This document shows, piece after piece, positions 48,141 through 57,187 of a DNA stretch of 64,000 bases. A program made the translations under genes and the position numbers. A model generated the notes under the pieces. The model searched no databases and had not been told where the DNA came from. It saw only the letters and a program-made list of their open reading frames with translations. The stretch is from Xiheimicrobium sp052034585 (lineage in GTDB: Bacteria > Myxococcota > Myxococcia > Myxococcales > Myxococcaceae). Every line of letters starts with the position of its first letter. Within the stretch, counting starts at the first letter, position 1. The stretch is taken from positions 62,001 through 126,000 of the forward strand of contig JBPOIJ010000023.1 of assembly GCA_052034585.1 (NCBI GenBank), in the 5' to 3' direction.

Positions 48141-49628
48141 GTGCAACTCGTCCACGAGGGCGGAGCGGATCGCCGAGGGCGCGCGCTGCTGCTTGTGCTG
48201 CTTGTGCTGCTTGTCGTGTCGATCGGCGGCTGCATCGAGCCCACCTCCTGTCACCGCCCCTGTCCCTGCCCCGAAGGGTGGGACTGCACCGAGGAGGGCG
48301 AGTGCACCCGTCGCGATGGCAAGACCTGCGATTCCAATGATCCCGTCGGTGCGGGCGGCGGCTCGGCCGGAGTGGGAGGGGGCAGCGCGGGAGGAGACGC
48401 AGGAGCTGCCGGTGGCGGTGCTGCCGCGGGTGGCTCGGGAGGGCAGAGCGGCGGTGGGACGACGGCGGGCGGCAACGCTGGCGGTGGGACGGCGGGCGGC
48501 AACGCTGGCGGTGCGGGTGGAGCGCCGAGCTGCCGCTCCCCTTCCGATTGTGACGACGCTGACCTCTGTACTCGGGACGAGTGCCTCACCACCTGTGTCC
48601 ACCAGCGCATCCACGACACCTCCACGACTCCAGGTCCGCTCGTCATCGGTGAGGCGGCCGCCGTGCCAGTCGTGCAGACCTCTCGTCAGCGCCCGCTGCG
48701 CCTCCTCACGGACGGAGACCAGCTCGTCGTCTGGCCGGGCGGAGCCGCAGCGCACCGACTCTTTCTCGATGGCGGCAGCGCCCCCCTGGTCTTGCCCGTC
48801 CCCACCTTCGGGGCGGTCCTCGGCTGGAGCCAGGGTGAGTTCCTCTACGCGTGGAGCACTGCGCGCGATGTCGCACAGGTCCAGGTGTTCGACCGCGCCT
48901 TCGCCCCGATCGGAGGACTCCAGCTCTACGGGGGCTCGACGAGCAGCACCTCACTGCGCGACGTCGCACCCGCGATCGGCGGCTTCGTCATCCTTGGGAG
49001 CGACCGCCGGTTCCTCGTCTCTCGCGGCCTCGACGCGGGGTGGCAACGCCAGCGCATCAATGGCCTGGGAGGCGGTTCGGGGATCGCCGCAACCCACGAC
49101 TTGGGGCATCTCGTGTGGGACGGCGACCTGGGTACGGGCTGGGTCTCGTACACGCCACCCGACGGAGGCGCCGGTTCGTTCGAGCCGGTCCTCATGGACG
49201 GCGGGAATCAAGAACTCGGCAACGTGGTCTTCGCGCCCTCGCCCACCGGAGCACTCACCGTCTACGAGCTCTCTTGGCAGAGCGCTGGGCCTGAGCGCGA
49301 TGGCTACTACGTGAGGCCAATGGGTCCTGGCTTTCGGTTCTCGAGCCCGCCTCTCCGGGTGGCCGATCGTCAGTCCTTGAATTTCTTCTCTCCGCCTCCG
49401 GCGCGTGCAGTCTTCGATGGCGCAAACCACCTCGTCATCGCCAGGGCCGGCACTGCCTGGCGGCTCCTCAAGCTCAGCCCGACTGGCGAGCTGCTCGCCA
49501 ACGACGCCGGTCTTGGTACCGATCTCGACCAAGCAGCCATGATCTCTCTCGCGCCGGGCCGCACTGCCCTCGTTGAGTCCCAACTCGATGGTGGGGTTCG
49601 ATGGCGAACGATCACGACCTGCCCCTGA
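48141..49628 (+). CDS. Gly-rich lipoprotein with beta-propeller-like domain
   Basis: A 495-residue protein. The signal peptide (LLLVLLVLLVVSIGGC) has lipobox Cys at about 31. A Cys-rich knot follows (CHRPCPCPEGWDC), then a Gly/Ala/Ser linker (about 68-125; GAGGGSAGVGGGSAGGDAGA and more). Part of the linker is a near-perfect 27-30-base DNA duplication (48451-48507). The C-terminal 350 residues have repeated blades of the form 'D-G-x-Q-L-V-V-W' (LLTDGDQLVVWPGGAAAHRL, WDGDLGTGWVSYTPPDGG), as in propeller-like surface proteins. Start GTG at 48141. It ends 28 bases before a Ser/Thr kinase gene on the same strand. Confidence 0.72.
   Translation: MQLVHEGGADRRGRALLLVLLVLLVVSIGGCIEPTSCHRPCPCPEGWDCTEEGECTRRDGKTCDSNDPVGAGGGSAGVGGGSAGGDAGAAGGGAAAGGSGGQSGGGTTAGGNAGGGTAGGNAGGAGGAPSCRSPSDCDDADLCTRDECLTTCVHQRIHDTSTTPGPLVIGEAAAVPVVQTSRQRPLRLLTDGDQLVVWPGGAAAHRLFLDGGSAPLVLPVPTFGAVLGWSQGEFLYAWSTARDVAQVQVFDRAFAPIGGLQLYGGSTSSTSLRDVAPAIGGFVILGSDRRFLVSRGLDAGWQRQRINGLGGGSGIAATHDLGHLVWDGDLGTGWVSYTPPDGGAGSFEPVLMDGGNQELGNVVFAPSPTGALTVYELSWQSAGPERDGYYVRPMGPGFRFSSPPLRVADRQSLNFFSPPPARAVFDGANHLVIARAGTAWRLLKLSPTGELLANDAGLGTDLDQAAMISLAPGRTALVESQLDGGVRWRTITTCP
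48451..48507 (+). repeat. tandem duplication in the Gly-linker of the lipoprotein gene
   Basis: Two adjacent copies of a GCGGTGGGAC...GGCGGGCGGCAACGCTG unit (30 and 27 bases) differ only by a 3-base GAC insert. They code for the Gly/Asn/Ala linker, so in-frame length change by slippage is likely. A separate 9-base repeat in the same gene's signal peptide (near 48187-48215) codes for LLLVLLVLL. Confidence 0.8.
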
Positions 49629-49656
49629 ACGATCATGCTCGCGACGGAGGCCGCGC

Positions 49657-51213
49657 GTGAGGGGCGCTGAGCAGTTTGGCCCTTACAAGCTGCTTCAACC
49701 GCTCGCTCGAGGCGGAATGGCCGAGATCTTCCTCGCTCGCAAAGAGGGGCCTGCTGGCTTCTCGAAGACGGTGGTGGTCAAGCGAGTGCTTCCCCACCAC
49801 CTCGCGAGCGACGACTTCATGAAGATGTTCCTCGACGAGGCGCGGCTGGCGGCCCAGCTTGAACACCCGAACGTGGTGCACATCATCGACTTCGGCCAGG
49901 TCGAGGGGCGGTTCTACTTGGCCATGGAGTACCTCCGAGGCGTCGATCTGTCGACGCTCCTTCGCACGAGGCTGCACGCTGGCCTCGGGCCGATCCCTGG
50001 GCCGCTCGCCGCAGCCATCGCGAGCCAGGCTGCTGCAGGGCTTCACTACGCGCACACCGCCACGACTGACTCAGGCCAACCGCTCCGAATCGTGCATCGA
50101 GACATCTCTCCGTCGAACCTCTTCCTCACGATTCAGGGGGTGGTGAAGGTGCTCGACTTCGGCATCGCGAAGGCCGAGGGCAAGCTCACTGAGACGAAGC
50201 AGGGACTGGTGAAAGGCAAGCTCCTCTACATGTCACCCGAGCAGGCCTGGGGCCGACCGCTCGATGCGCGGAGCGACCTGTGGGCAATGGGCGTGGTGCT
50301 CCACGAGCTGATCAGCGGCACGCGCCCCTTCTTTCGCGCTCGCGATGACGACCCGAAGGCGGCCAACGAGCGACGCGTGCTCGAGGCGATCGACCGCGAG
50401 GCGCCACCGCCATTGGAGAAGGAGCCGGAACTCGATCAGATAGTACGCAGTTGCCTCGCGAAGCGGCCCGAGGACCGGCTGAGCTCGGCGCGTGACCTCC
50501 AACACGCACTCGACCACTACCTCGAACGCCGCGGAGCAGTCCTTCCGGAAACGCTGGCCGCGTTCCTGAAGGCGAGCATCGGAACGGACGAGGTGAATCG
50601 GCGAAGCCTCTCGGCGAGTGAGCACGCCGCACTGGAAGTCGACTCGGGGGCCATCATCGCGACCTCGGAACACGATCCCACCCGGCCTGCCTCAGTCGCG
50701 ATCCAACCGATTGCGCCCGCAGTCGCAGTCCCTCCGACACTGCAAGCACCCGTGCGCTCGAGACGGCTCTTGGGGGCGCTCTTCGTCGGTCTCCTGCTGA
50801 GCACCGGAGCGCTCGGTGTCATTGCCCGCTCGCGAGCTGCTCGACCTGCACCGCAGTCGACGACCTCGACGAGCGCCCCGATCGCGCTCCCTGCTCGGGT
50901 CGAGGCCGCTCCTGTGGAATCGGCGCTCGAGTCCGATGGGGGGCCACCCATTCCCAGGGCCGACGCTCCTTCCGAGCAGACGAATCCAAGAGCGCCTGCG
51001 GGGCCAAGGCGAGCTCGTGCTCGCATCACGTGCGCACCATACGGAGAGGTCTTGGTCGATGGCCGCGCGCGAGGTCGCGCCGCGCCCGAACTCGAACTCG
51101 AGCTTCCGCTGGGGCGACATCGGGTGACATGTGTTCACCCCGCTCTGGGCGAGTCGAGCGCCACCCTCGAGGTCGCCAGCTCAGGGATGGCTCGGGTGTC
51201 TCTGCAGTATTGA
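49657..51213 (+). CDS. Ser/Thr protein kinase (Pkn type) with membrane helix and PEGA-like tail
   Basis: A 518-residue eukaryotic-like kinase. The Gly-rich loop is QPLARGGMAEIFLARKEG, the catalytic Lys is K42 (VVVKRVL), the catalytic loop is VHRDISPSNLFL, the DFG motif is VLDFGIAKAEG, and the activation segment ends in LYMSPEQAWG. A Pro/Ser juxtamembrane region and one membrane helix (about 370-392, LLGALFVGLLLSTGALGVI) follow. The last 75 residues resemble a PEGA domain (TCAPYGEVLVDGRARGRAAP, ELELPLGRHRVTCVHP). Start GTG at 49657, six bases after GGAGG; earlier in-frame Mets precede a different coding context. Similar kinases act in myxobacterial development and secretion. Confidence 0.9.
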   Translation: MRGAEQFGPYKLLQPLARGGMAEIFLARKEGPAGFSKTVVVKRVLPHHLASDDFMKMFLDEARLAAQLEHPNVVHIIDFGQVEGRFYLAMEYLRGVDLSTLLRTRLHAGLGPIPGPLAAAIASQAAAGLHYAHTATTDSGQPLRIVHRDISPSNLFLTIQGVVKVLDFGIAKAEGKLTETKQGLVKGKLLYMSPEQAWGRPLDARSDLWAMGVVLHELISGTRPFFRARDDDPKAANERRVLEAIDREAPPPLEKEPELDQIVRSCLAKRPEDRLSSARDLQHALDHYLERRGAVLPETLAAFLKASIGTDEVNRRSLSASEHAALEVDSGAIIATSEHDPTRPASVAIQPIAPAVAVPPTLQAPVRSRRLLGALFVGLLLSTGALGVIARSRAARPAPQSTTSTSAPIALPARVEAAPVESALESDGGPPIPRADAPSEQTNPRAPAGPRRARARITCAPYGEVLVDGRARGRAAPELELELPLGRHRVTCVHPALGESSATLEVASSGMARVSLQY

Positions 51214-51233
51214 AGCGGTCTAGGCTGTCTTCC

Positions 51234-52550
51234 ATGGCGCGTGCGCTTCTCCTGGGATCGCTGCTCTTGCTGGGATTCAGCGTGCGGGCCGAGCGAGTCG
51301 AGACGGCGGTGGTCGTGCTCGAGGCCGATGGGCGTCACTCGGAACGGTCGATGACCACCTGGCTCGCACTGGTGAACGTCTTGCGCACGAGCGAGCCGAG
51401 GTTGCGCGTCGTTGGCGCCGAAGCTCAGGCGGTCGAACAGACGCTCGCCGAAGACGCCGCCACGAAGGGTCTCGCGGCGCTGAAGAACGTCAAGCGGCTC
51501 CTGCACGAGGGTGACGTACGAGGTGCAGGAGCTGCGGCAGATGAAGCCCTCGGACACCTCGAACGCGCCGACTGGAGGAGCACCCATTCCGCGTTCATCG
51601 AGGCCCTTGCATGGAAGGGGGCATTGCTCGAGCGCCAAGCCGAACTCTCGTTCCTCTTCACCATCGAGCCAACCTACGAGTTCGCTCCAGGCGCGATTCC
51701 CGAGCGCGCCATGACCGAGGTGCGACTGCAACGCAGCGGCAAGGAAAAGGCCCTTCGCGGGACGATCCCGATCGAGTCGACCCAGCCAACCTTCGTGTGG
51801 GTCGATGGGCGCTTCGCCGGGGTGACGCCGCTGGCATCGCCAGTCATCGTGGCGGGTCGCCATCTGATCACCACACTCGTACCCGGTGAGCCCTTGCTCC
51901 AATCGGTAGAGCTGCTGACGCCGGGCACACCGCTTCGGCTGAGCAGCGCGCCGACGGAGCGCGGACAGGCGCTCAGATCGCAGTGGGCAGAACTCGCCGC
52001 AGGCGTGCGCCGCGGGCTTCCGCAGCTCCCCCCTGGGTTCTCTCCCTTCACCAAGACGAGCCAGACCATTCTCGTGGTGCTTCAAGATGGCGGCGCCGAG
52101 GTTTGGAGACTCACTCAACACGGCTCAACCGGCCAGCGCGTCTCCAAACCCTCGACCGAGTCTCTGGCGTCCACCGTCGGAGCGCTCCAGGACACCTCAC
52201 CCAAGCTCGCGGCCGAGACGAAGCTACAGGCGCAGCAGTCATCGGCGAGTGCCATGCCCTTCCTGCTGATCGGCTCAGGGGTCGCGCTCGCAGTACTCGG
52301 AGGGGTCAGCTTCGCCTTCTCGAGGGGCGACCTCGCGGCCGCGCAGGCGGTCCCGCTCGCGGCCGCGCAGGAGTACGAACACGCGCTGGCGAGGGCGCGG
52401 CTCACGGCCTATTCCTCGTACGCGCTGTTCGGTGCTGCGGCGGTGTCGGTCGGAACTGGGATTGCGTGGTGGGTGTCCTCCCGCACCTCGACGAACGCTC
52501 TTGCCTTCATCGTCTCGCCGACTGGCGTCTCCGTCTCGGGCGGGTGGTGA
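51234..52550 (+). CDS. exported protein, partner of the Ser/Thr kinase, PEGA-like
   Basis: A 438-residue protein. It has a signal peptide (LLLGSLLLLGFSVRA-ER). The N-terminal half is helical (AEAQAVEQTLAEDAATKGLA, LKNVKRLLHEGDVRGAGAAA). A PEGA-like beta stretch follows (TFVWVDGRFAGVTPLASPVI, GRHLITTLVPGEPLL). Near the C-terminus are two membrane segments (about 355-375 and 400-425), separated by a 16-base exact DNA repeat (CTCGCGGCCGCGCAGG at 52332 and 52356) that codes for LAAAQ twice. It starts 20 bases after the kinase stop, on the same strand. Function unknown. Confidence 0.75.
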   Translation: MARALLLGSLLLLGFSVRAERVETAVVVLEADGRHSERSMTTWLALVNVLRTSEPRLRVVGAEAQAVEQTLAEDAATKGLAALKNVKRLLHEGDVRGAGAAADEALGHLERADWRSTHSAFIEALAWKGALLERQAELSFLFTIEPTYEFAPGAIPERAMTEVRLQRSGKEKALRGTIPIESTQPTFVWVDGRFAGVTPLASPVIVAGRHLITTLVPGEPLLQSVELLTPGTPLRLSSAPTERGQALRSQWAELAAGVRRGLPQLPPGFSPFTKTSQTILVVLQDGGAEVWRLTQHGSTGQRVSKPSTESLASTVGALQDTSPKLAAETKLQAQQSSASAMPFLLIGSGVALAVLGGVSFAFSRGDLAAAQAVPLAAAQEYEHALARARLTAYSSYALFGAAAVSVGTGIAWWVSSRTSTNALAFIVSPTGVSVSGGW

Positions 52551-52577
52551 GTCACCCAGGGCCGACGGGCGCGTGCC

Positions 52578-53174
52578 TTAGTGGATTCGATCACCCTTCC
52601 GCTCGGACTGCGCGCTGGCGGGAGGCTCTTCGAGGCCCAGCGGCTGATAGGCACGGCGATCGGCGGCTTCGGCTTTCATGTCCTCGACGAGGGCGAGCAA
52701 CTGCTTCGCGTAGCGCCGCTTGGCGAAGAAGGCCTGCGCATCGGGAATGAAGGGGCCTCCGATGAAGAGGGCGATCGGCAAGGGCTCGAGCCAGTCGGGC
52801 AGCGCGGTTCGCAGCACCACGAAGCCGATGACGAGGCCGGCCACCGCGAAGGCGGCACGGGAGAGCAGGTCGCCGCCGCGCCAGGCGCCATAGCCCCGCT
52901 TCTCGAGCGCGTGCTGTTCCTTCGCGAGCCGGAGGTATCGAGGGAGCGCGACCTCGAGCACGACTTCGGTGGTGCGCGCCCAGTAGGCCGCGTCGTCGGC
53001 GAGTTCCTTGAACTGCTTGCCGGCCTCGTCGAGCGCCTCCTGGGCCGCCGCTCGGAGCGCCGCCTCGCACGTCTCGTCGAAGCCGTCGAAGGCCAGCCGC
53101 CTCCGCTCGAGGAGTGACACCAGGTGGGCGGTCAACTCGGAGGGCTGGTACTGGCTGGGATACACGCTGGACAC
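52578..53174 (-). CDS. hypothetical protein with two membrane segments
   Basis: A 198-residue protein. Residues 1-100 are soluble helices (LVSLLERRRLAFDGFDETCE, ALRAAAQEALDEAGKQFKEL). Two short hydrophobic segments follow (about 107-123, RAAFAVAGLVIGFVVLRTAL, and 126-144, WLEPLPIALFIGGPFIP), then a basic helix (FFAKRRYAKQLLALVEDMKA) and a Pro/Gln-rich tail. No family recognised. Convergent with the PEGA-like gene and divergent from the OPT transporter gene (56 bases). ATG at 53174. Confidence 0.65.
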   Translation of the reverse strand: MSSVYPSQYQPSELTAHLVSLLERRRLAFDGFDETCEAALRAAAQEALDEAGKQFKELADDAAYWARTTEVVLEVALPRYLRLAKEQHALEKRGYGAWRGGDLLSRAAFAVAGLVIGFVVLRTALPDWLEPLPIALFIGGPFIPDAQAFFAKRRYAKQLLALVEDMKAEAADRRAYQPLGLEEPPASAQSERKGDRIH

Positions 53175-53229
53175 GGGCGCTCGTTATCGCATGCGCCGAT
53201 CGGCGATCCAGTGGGCTATGGGGCCTGCC

Positions 53230-55086
53230 ATGTCGACCGAGAGCACCGAGCCTGCGCCCAGGCTGTTCGCCCGTTGGTTTCCGGAAGGCACGCCTCGCTA
53301 CTACGCGTTCCTCACCGTCATCGCGGTCTTCATCCTCGGCCCGATCGGCGGCATCACCGCGAGCTTCATGAACTTCCGGCTGGGCTTCTTCGTGAGCGCC
53401 CAGGTGCTCGCCGGCATTCTCGGCTCGGTCGTCACCTACTTCTACGGCACGCAGGGCAAGCACGGCGCCAACTTCATGCAGACCGCCGCGGCGTCCGTCG
53501 CCTCGATGGCGGCGATGGGGGTCTTGATTCAGGCGATGGTGTGGCTCGGCATCGAAGAACCGCCGGCGTGGAAGCTGATCCTCTACTTCCTCACCACCGG
53601 CATGTTCGGCGTCGGCGTGGGAATGATCTTCACTCCGCTGCTCGTCGATCGGCTGCAGCTCACCTACCCCTCGGGGCTCGCGGTCGCGAACATTCTCCGG
53701 GCGCTGACCGACGTGCGGCTGCTCAGGCGTTCCATCGGGCAGCTGGCGAGCGGCTTCGGGTTGGGTGGGCTCGTCTCGTTCGCAATGGCGAAGCTCGGGG
53801 AGAAGGCCGAGGCAGCGCAGAAGGCGGCGGAGACCGCGGGCAAGGAGGTCGAGCTCGACTGGGTCCAGCGCCTCTACAACCTCGAGCTGTCGGTCTCGAC
53901 GGTGGGCGTCGGCGTGATCCTCGGGGCGCGCATCACCTTCCCCGCCGCGCTCTACGCGGTGGTGTGGGATCTCCTCACGCCGTGGATCGTCCAGAACGGG
54001 TGGCTCGAGCCGAACAAGCCGTTCCGCAAGTTCGCCTTCCTCGTCGCGCTGGGAACGATCATGGGCGCGGCGGTCGTCGACATCGGCCTCATCCTCGTTC
54101 AGGCCGTGGGGCGCATGCGAAAGGCAGCCGAGGCGGCGCCACCCGTTCCCCAGGAAGCGTGGAAGCAGACGAACACCACGCGCCTCGTGCTCTGGCTCGT
54201 CTTCTGGGGCCTCGCGGTGATCGCGGTGTCGGTCGGCCTGCTCGACGTCGGCCTCGGCTGGGTGATCTTCTCGATCGCCTTGTCCTTCGTGATGATGCTG
54301 GTGAACGGCATCAGCTTCGGCATCACCGACTCGAACCCGATCTCGTCGGCCTTCGTGAGCTCGGCGGTGCTGCTCGCGCTCCTCGGGCTCAAGGCACCGG
54401 TGGAGGCCCTCATCGCCGCGAGCATCGTCTTCGTGGTGACCTCGGTCGGCGGAGACATGCAGCAGGATCGCTCGACCGGCTGGCGGCTCGGCACCAGCCG
54501 CGCGCTCCAGTTCCGCTTCCAGGTGGTCGGCATCTTCCTCGGCGCGATCTTGAGCGTGTACATGGCGCGGCTCTTCATGAACGCCTTCCCCGAGCTTCGC
54601 GTCGATGGCGGCGGCGGGCAGTGGCAGAGCGCGATGACGCTGAAGATCGCGGGCGCGGTGAAGAGCATCACCCAACCAAAGCCCTTCACCTTGCCGGCGA
54701 TGGGCGTGGGGCTGCTCATCGGGCTCGTGACCGAGGCCCTTCGCAAGGTGGTGAAGGCCAACGAGGGCTACAAGAAGTGGGTCGCGACCAAGGCGGGCTT
54801 CGCCTTCGACTTCTGCTTCGACTGCTTCCTCGTGCCGTCGCCCTACGCGTCGTCGTTCGCCGGCTTCGTCAGCTACATGACCTCGATGTGGTTCGCGATC
54901 GGTGGCGCAGCGGGCTCGTTCGCGGGCTGGTGGGGGAAGCGAAAGCAGCCGAAGCAGGGAGAGGACGCGCTGCCCGACGACATGTCGACGACCTCACTCG
55001 TCGGCGGAGGGCTCATCGCTGGAGACGCGATGGCGAACACGATCTACGGGATCGTGCTGCTCCTCACGGTCGGGCGATCGAAGTAG
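53230..55086 (+). CDS. OPT-family oligopeptide transporter
   Basis: A 618-residue transporter with about 14 hydrophobic segments. OPT hallmarks are the N-terminal ITASFMNFRLGFFVSAQ and the C-terminal GFAFDFCFDCFLVPSPYASS. Family members import tri- to pentapeptides, glutathione or metal-peptide chelates by proton coupling. The many small-residue helices (LGLKAPVEALIAASIVFVVT) and Q-Q-D near the middle (GGDMQQDRSTG) fit this. Start is ATG at 53230 (MSTESTEPAPR); ATG at 53218 is another option. No peptidase or metallophore gene is adjacent, although the tandem ATP-grasp enzyme that follows could make a peptide-like compound. Confidence 0.85.
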   Translation: MSTESTEPAPRLFARWFPEGTPRYYAFLTVIAVFILGPIGGITASFMNFRLGFFVSAQVLAGILGSVVTYFYGTQGKHGANFMQTAAASVASMAAMGVLIQAMVWLGIEEPPAWKLILYFLTTGMFGVGVGMIFTPLLVDRLQLTYPSGLAVANILRALTDVRLLRRSIGQLASGFGLGGLVSFAMAKLGEKAEAAQKAAETAGKEVELDWVQRLYNLELSVSTVGVGVILGARITFPAALYAVVWDLLTPWIVQNGWLEPNKPFRKFAFLVALGTIMGAAVVDIGLILVQAVGRMRKAAEAAPPVPQEAWKQTNTTRLVLWLVFWGLAVIAVSVGLLDVGLGWVIFSIALSFVMMLVNGISFGITDSNPISSAFVSSAVLLALLGLKAPVEALIAASIVFVVTSVGGDMQQDRSTGWRLGTSRALQFRFQVVGIFLGAILSVYMARLFMNAFPELRVDGGGGQWQSAMTLKIAGAVKSITQPKPFTLPAMGVGLLIGLVTEALRKVVKANEGYKKWVATKAGFAFDFCFDCFLVPSPYASSFAGFVSYMTSMWFAIGGAAGSFAGWWGKRKQPKQGEDALPDDMSTTSLVGGGLIAGDAMANTIYGIVLLLTVGRSK

Positions 55087-55098
55087 GCCGTCGCCGGC

Positions 55099-57180
55099 TC
55101 AGCCGAACCGCTCGAGCGGAGTGACTTCCTTCACGTCGCGGCTGTCGCGCCGTCGCGTCTCCCGTTCCTTGTACCGGCGGATCGCGCCCGAGAGGATCTC
55201 GCCGATGAGCGTCGGGTAGTCCATGCCCTCGCCCTGCGAGATGAGCACGAGATCGCTCCAGCCCGGCGTGAGCCCCGGCAGCGGGTTGCACTCGAGGAAG
55301 AAGATGCGGCCCGCCTCGTCCATGCGGAAGTCGATGCGTGCCACGTCGCGGCAGCCGAGCGCCATGAAGGCTCCGCGCGCCGCGCTCTTCATTCGCTCGA
55401 GCTGCGCTGGCTCGAGCTTCGCCGGCACCTCGTACTTGATGCGATCGTTCGCCTCGAGCTTGTCCTCGAACTTGTAGATCGGCGTCTTGTCGGTGCGATC
55501 GGTGAAGACGATCTCCATCGGGGGCAGCACCTTGGGCCGGCGCTCGCCGAGCAGGCCGACGGTGAACTCCCGGCCGCCGATGTATTCCTCGATGAGCGCG
55601 GGCTGATCGTAGCGATCGACGAGTTCCTTCACCACCCCGCGCAGCTCGGCCTCGGAGTGGCACACGCTCTTCTGCACCACGCCCTTCGAGCTGCCCTCGG
55701 CCACCGGCTTCACCATCAACGGCCAGCGGGTGAACTGCTTGTCGAGCCGTTCGCGGCCGGTCGTCATCAGCTGGAAGTTCGGGGTGTCGATGCCGACGGC
55801 GCGCACCACCTTCTTCGCCAGCGCCTTGTCGAGGGCGAGCGAGAGCGTCGCGGGATCGGAGCCGGTGTACGGAATGTCGAGCAGCTCGAGCAGCGCGGGC
55901 ACCTGGCTCTCGCGGTTTCGTCCGCGGAAGCCCTCGGCGATGTTGAACACCACGTCGACGGGCGCGGCCGAGAGCACCATCGGCAGCTCGGGCGTCGCCT
56001 CGAGATCGACCACCTCGTGGCCGTGGCTCGCGATCGCTTCCCGAATCGCCTGGAGCGTCGACGGCGAGTCGTACTCGGCCTCGTCGTCGTGGCGGCCATC
56101 GGCGAGCGGCTTGATGCGCTTGACGTTGAAGGTGAAGCCCACCCGGAGCGGGCCCTTGCGCGCCGGCCTCGACGAGCTGCGCTGCTTGTCCTTGATCCGG
56201 TGTCGGCGCGCCGCGTTGTCGATGACGGCGCCGACCACCGCGTCGAAGTGCAGCCCGTCGAGCTCGGCGGCTGCATAGATGCTGGCGCCCGGCTCGAGCG
56301 ACGGGAGCGCGTTGATCTCGAGGAAGTACGGCACCCCGGCGTCGGAGAGCCGGAAGTCGAGCCGGCCCAGATCGTGGCAGTCGAGCTTCTGCACCACCGT
56401 GCGCGCCACCTTGCGGAGCCGCTCGCTCATCTCGGCGGGGATCTCGGCGGGCGCCTTCACGTTCACCGAGTCGTAGAACTTCGTCTTCAGCTCGTAGTCG
56501 TAGATCGCGAACTTCTTGCCCTGCGAGTACTGCCGATCGACGACGTACTCGACCGGCGAGAGCACGCCGTCGAAGTCGTTGTCCACGTGCTCGAGGAACG
56601 GCACGGTGATGTCCTTGCCGACGATGAACTCCTCGACGAGGAGCCCCGCCGGGTACTTCTCGAGCGCGTCCACCACCTTCTTCTTCAGCGAGTCGACGTT
56701 CTCGGCGATCGACTCCTGGGTGATGCCCTTCGAAGAGCCCTCGAAGTTCGGCTTCACGATGACGGGGAAGTGCAGCTCCTCGGGCTTGAGATCCGACGGC
56801 TTCTCGACGAACTGCCAGCCTGGCGTGCGCACCCCGTGCTCACGGAGGACGAGCTTGGTGAGCTGCTTGTCGAGGGTGAGCGCCAGCACGTAGGCGTCAC
56901 TGCCCGTGTACGGGAAGCCGAGCTCCTCGAAGAGCGCGGGGAAGAACGCTTCGCGGAAGCGGCCGCGGCGGCCCTCGGCGGTGTTGAAGATGAGATCCGG
57001 CGAGAAGGCCTCGAGCCGGGCGACGAGCGGCGACGCAGGTCCAGAGACCTCCATCTTCTCGACGCGGTGCCCGAGCCGCTCGATGGCGGACGCGAGCGCG
57101 TTGACGGTCTCTTCCGTGTCGAACTCGGCCTCTTCTTCCGAGTCGGACAGCCTCAGGTTGTGGGTGAGCGCGATGCGCAT
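55099..57180 (-). CDS. tandem D-Ala-D-Ala-ligase-like ATP-grasp protein (two complete units)
   Basis: A 693-residue protein made of two related D-alanine--D-alanine ligase-like ATP-grasp units (about 1-335 and 355-690). Both have the N-terminal fold and the substrate loop (DLIFNTAEGRRGRFREAFFP; VVFNIAEGFRGRNRESQVPA), then YTGSD, and the ATP-binding loop with SSKG (VIVKPNFEGSSKGI; LMVKPVAEGSSKGV). The Mg ligands D/E/N are in RLDFRLSDAGVPYFLEINAL and RIDFRMDEAGRIFFLECNPL. The family makes D-Ala-D-Ala or related ligations. A fused pair might build a tripeptide-like product, or one unit may act on the other's product. It is the last gene of a run with RDD and DUF4177 proteins. ATG at 57180. Confidence 0.88.
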   Translation of the reverse strand: MRIALTHNLRLSDSEEEAEFDTEETVNALASAIERLGHRVEKMEVSGPASPLVARLEAFSPDLIFNTAEGRRGRFREAFFPALFEELGFPYTGSDAYVLALTLDKQLTKLVLREHGVRTPGWQFVEKPSDLKPEELHFPVIVKPNFEGSSKGITQESIAENVDSLKKKVVDALEKYPAGLLVEEFIVGKDITVPFLEHVDNDFDGVLSPVEYVVDRQYSQGKKFAIYDYELKTKFYDSVNVKAPAEIPAEMSERLRKVARTVVQKLDCHDLGRLDFRLSDAGVPYFLEINALPSLEPGASIYAAAELDGLHFDAVVGAVIDNAARRHRIKDKQRSSSRPARKGPLRVGFTFNVKRIKPLADGRHDDEAEYDSPSTLQAIREAIASHGHEVVDLEATPELPMVLSAAPVDVVFNIAEGFRGRNRESQVPALLELLDIPYTGSDPATLSLALDKALAKKVVRAVGIDTPNFQLMTTGRERLDKQFTRWPLMVKPVAEGSSKGVVQKSVCHSEAELRGVVKELVDRYDQPALIEEYIGGREFTVGLLGERRPKVLPPMEIVFTDRTDKTPIYKFEDKLEANDRIKYEVPAKLEPAQLERMKSAARGAFMALGCRDVARIDFRMDEAGRIFFLECNPLPGLTPGWSDLVLISQGEGMDYPTLIGEILSGAIRRYKERETRRRDSRDVKEVTPLERFG

Positions 57181-57187
57181 GTGTCGT

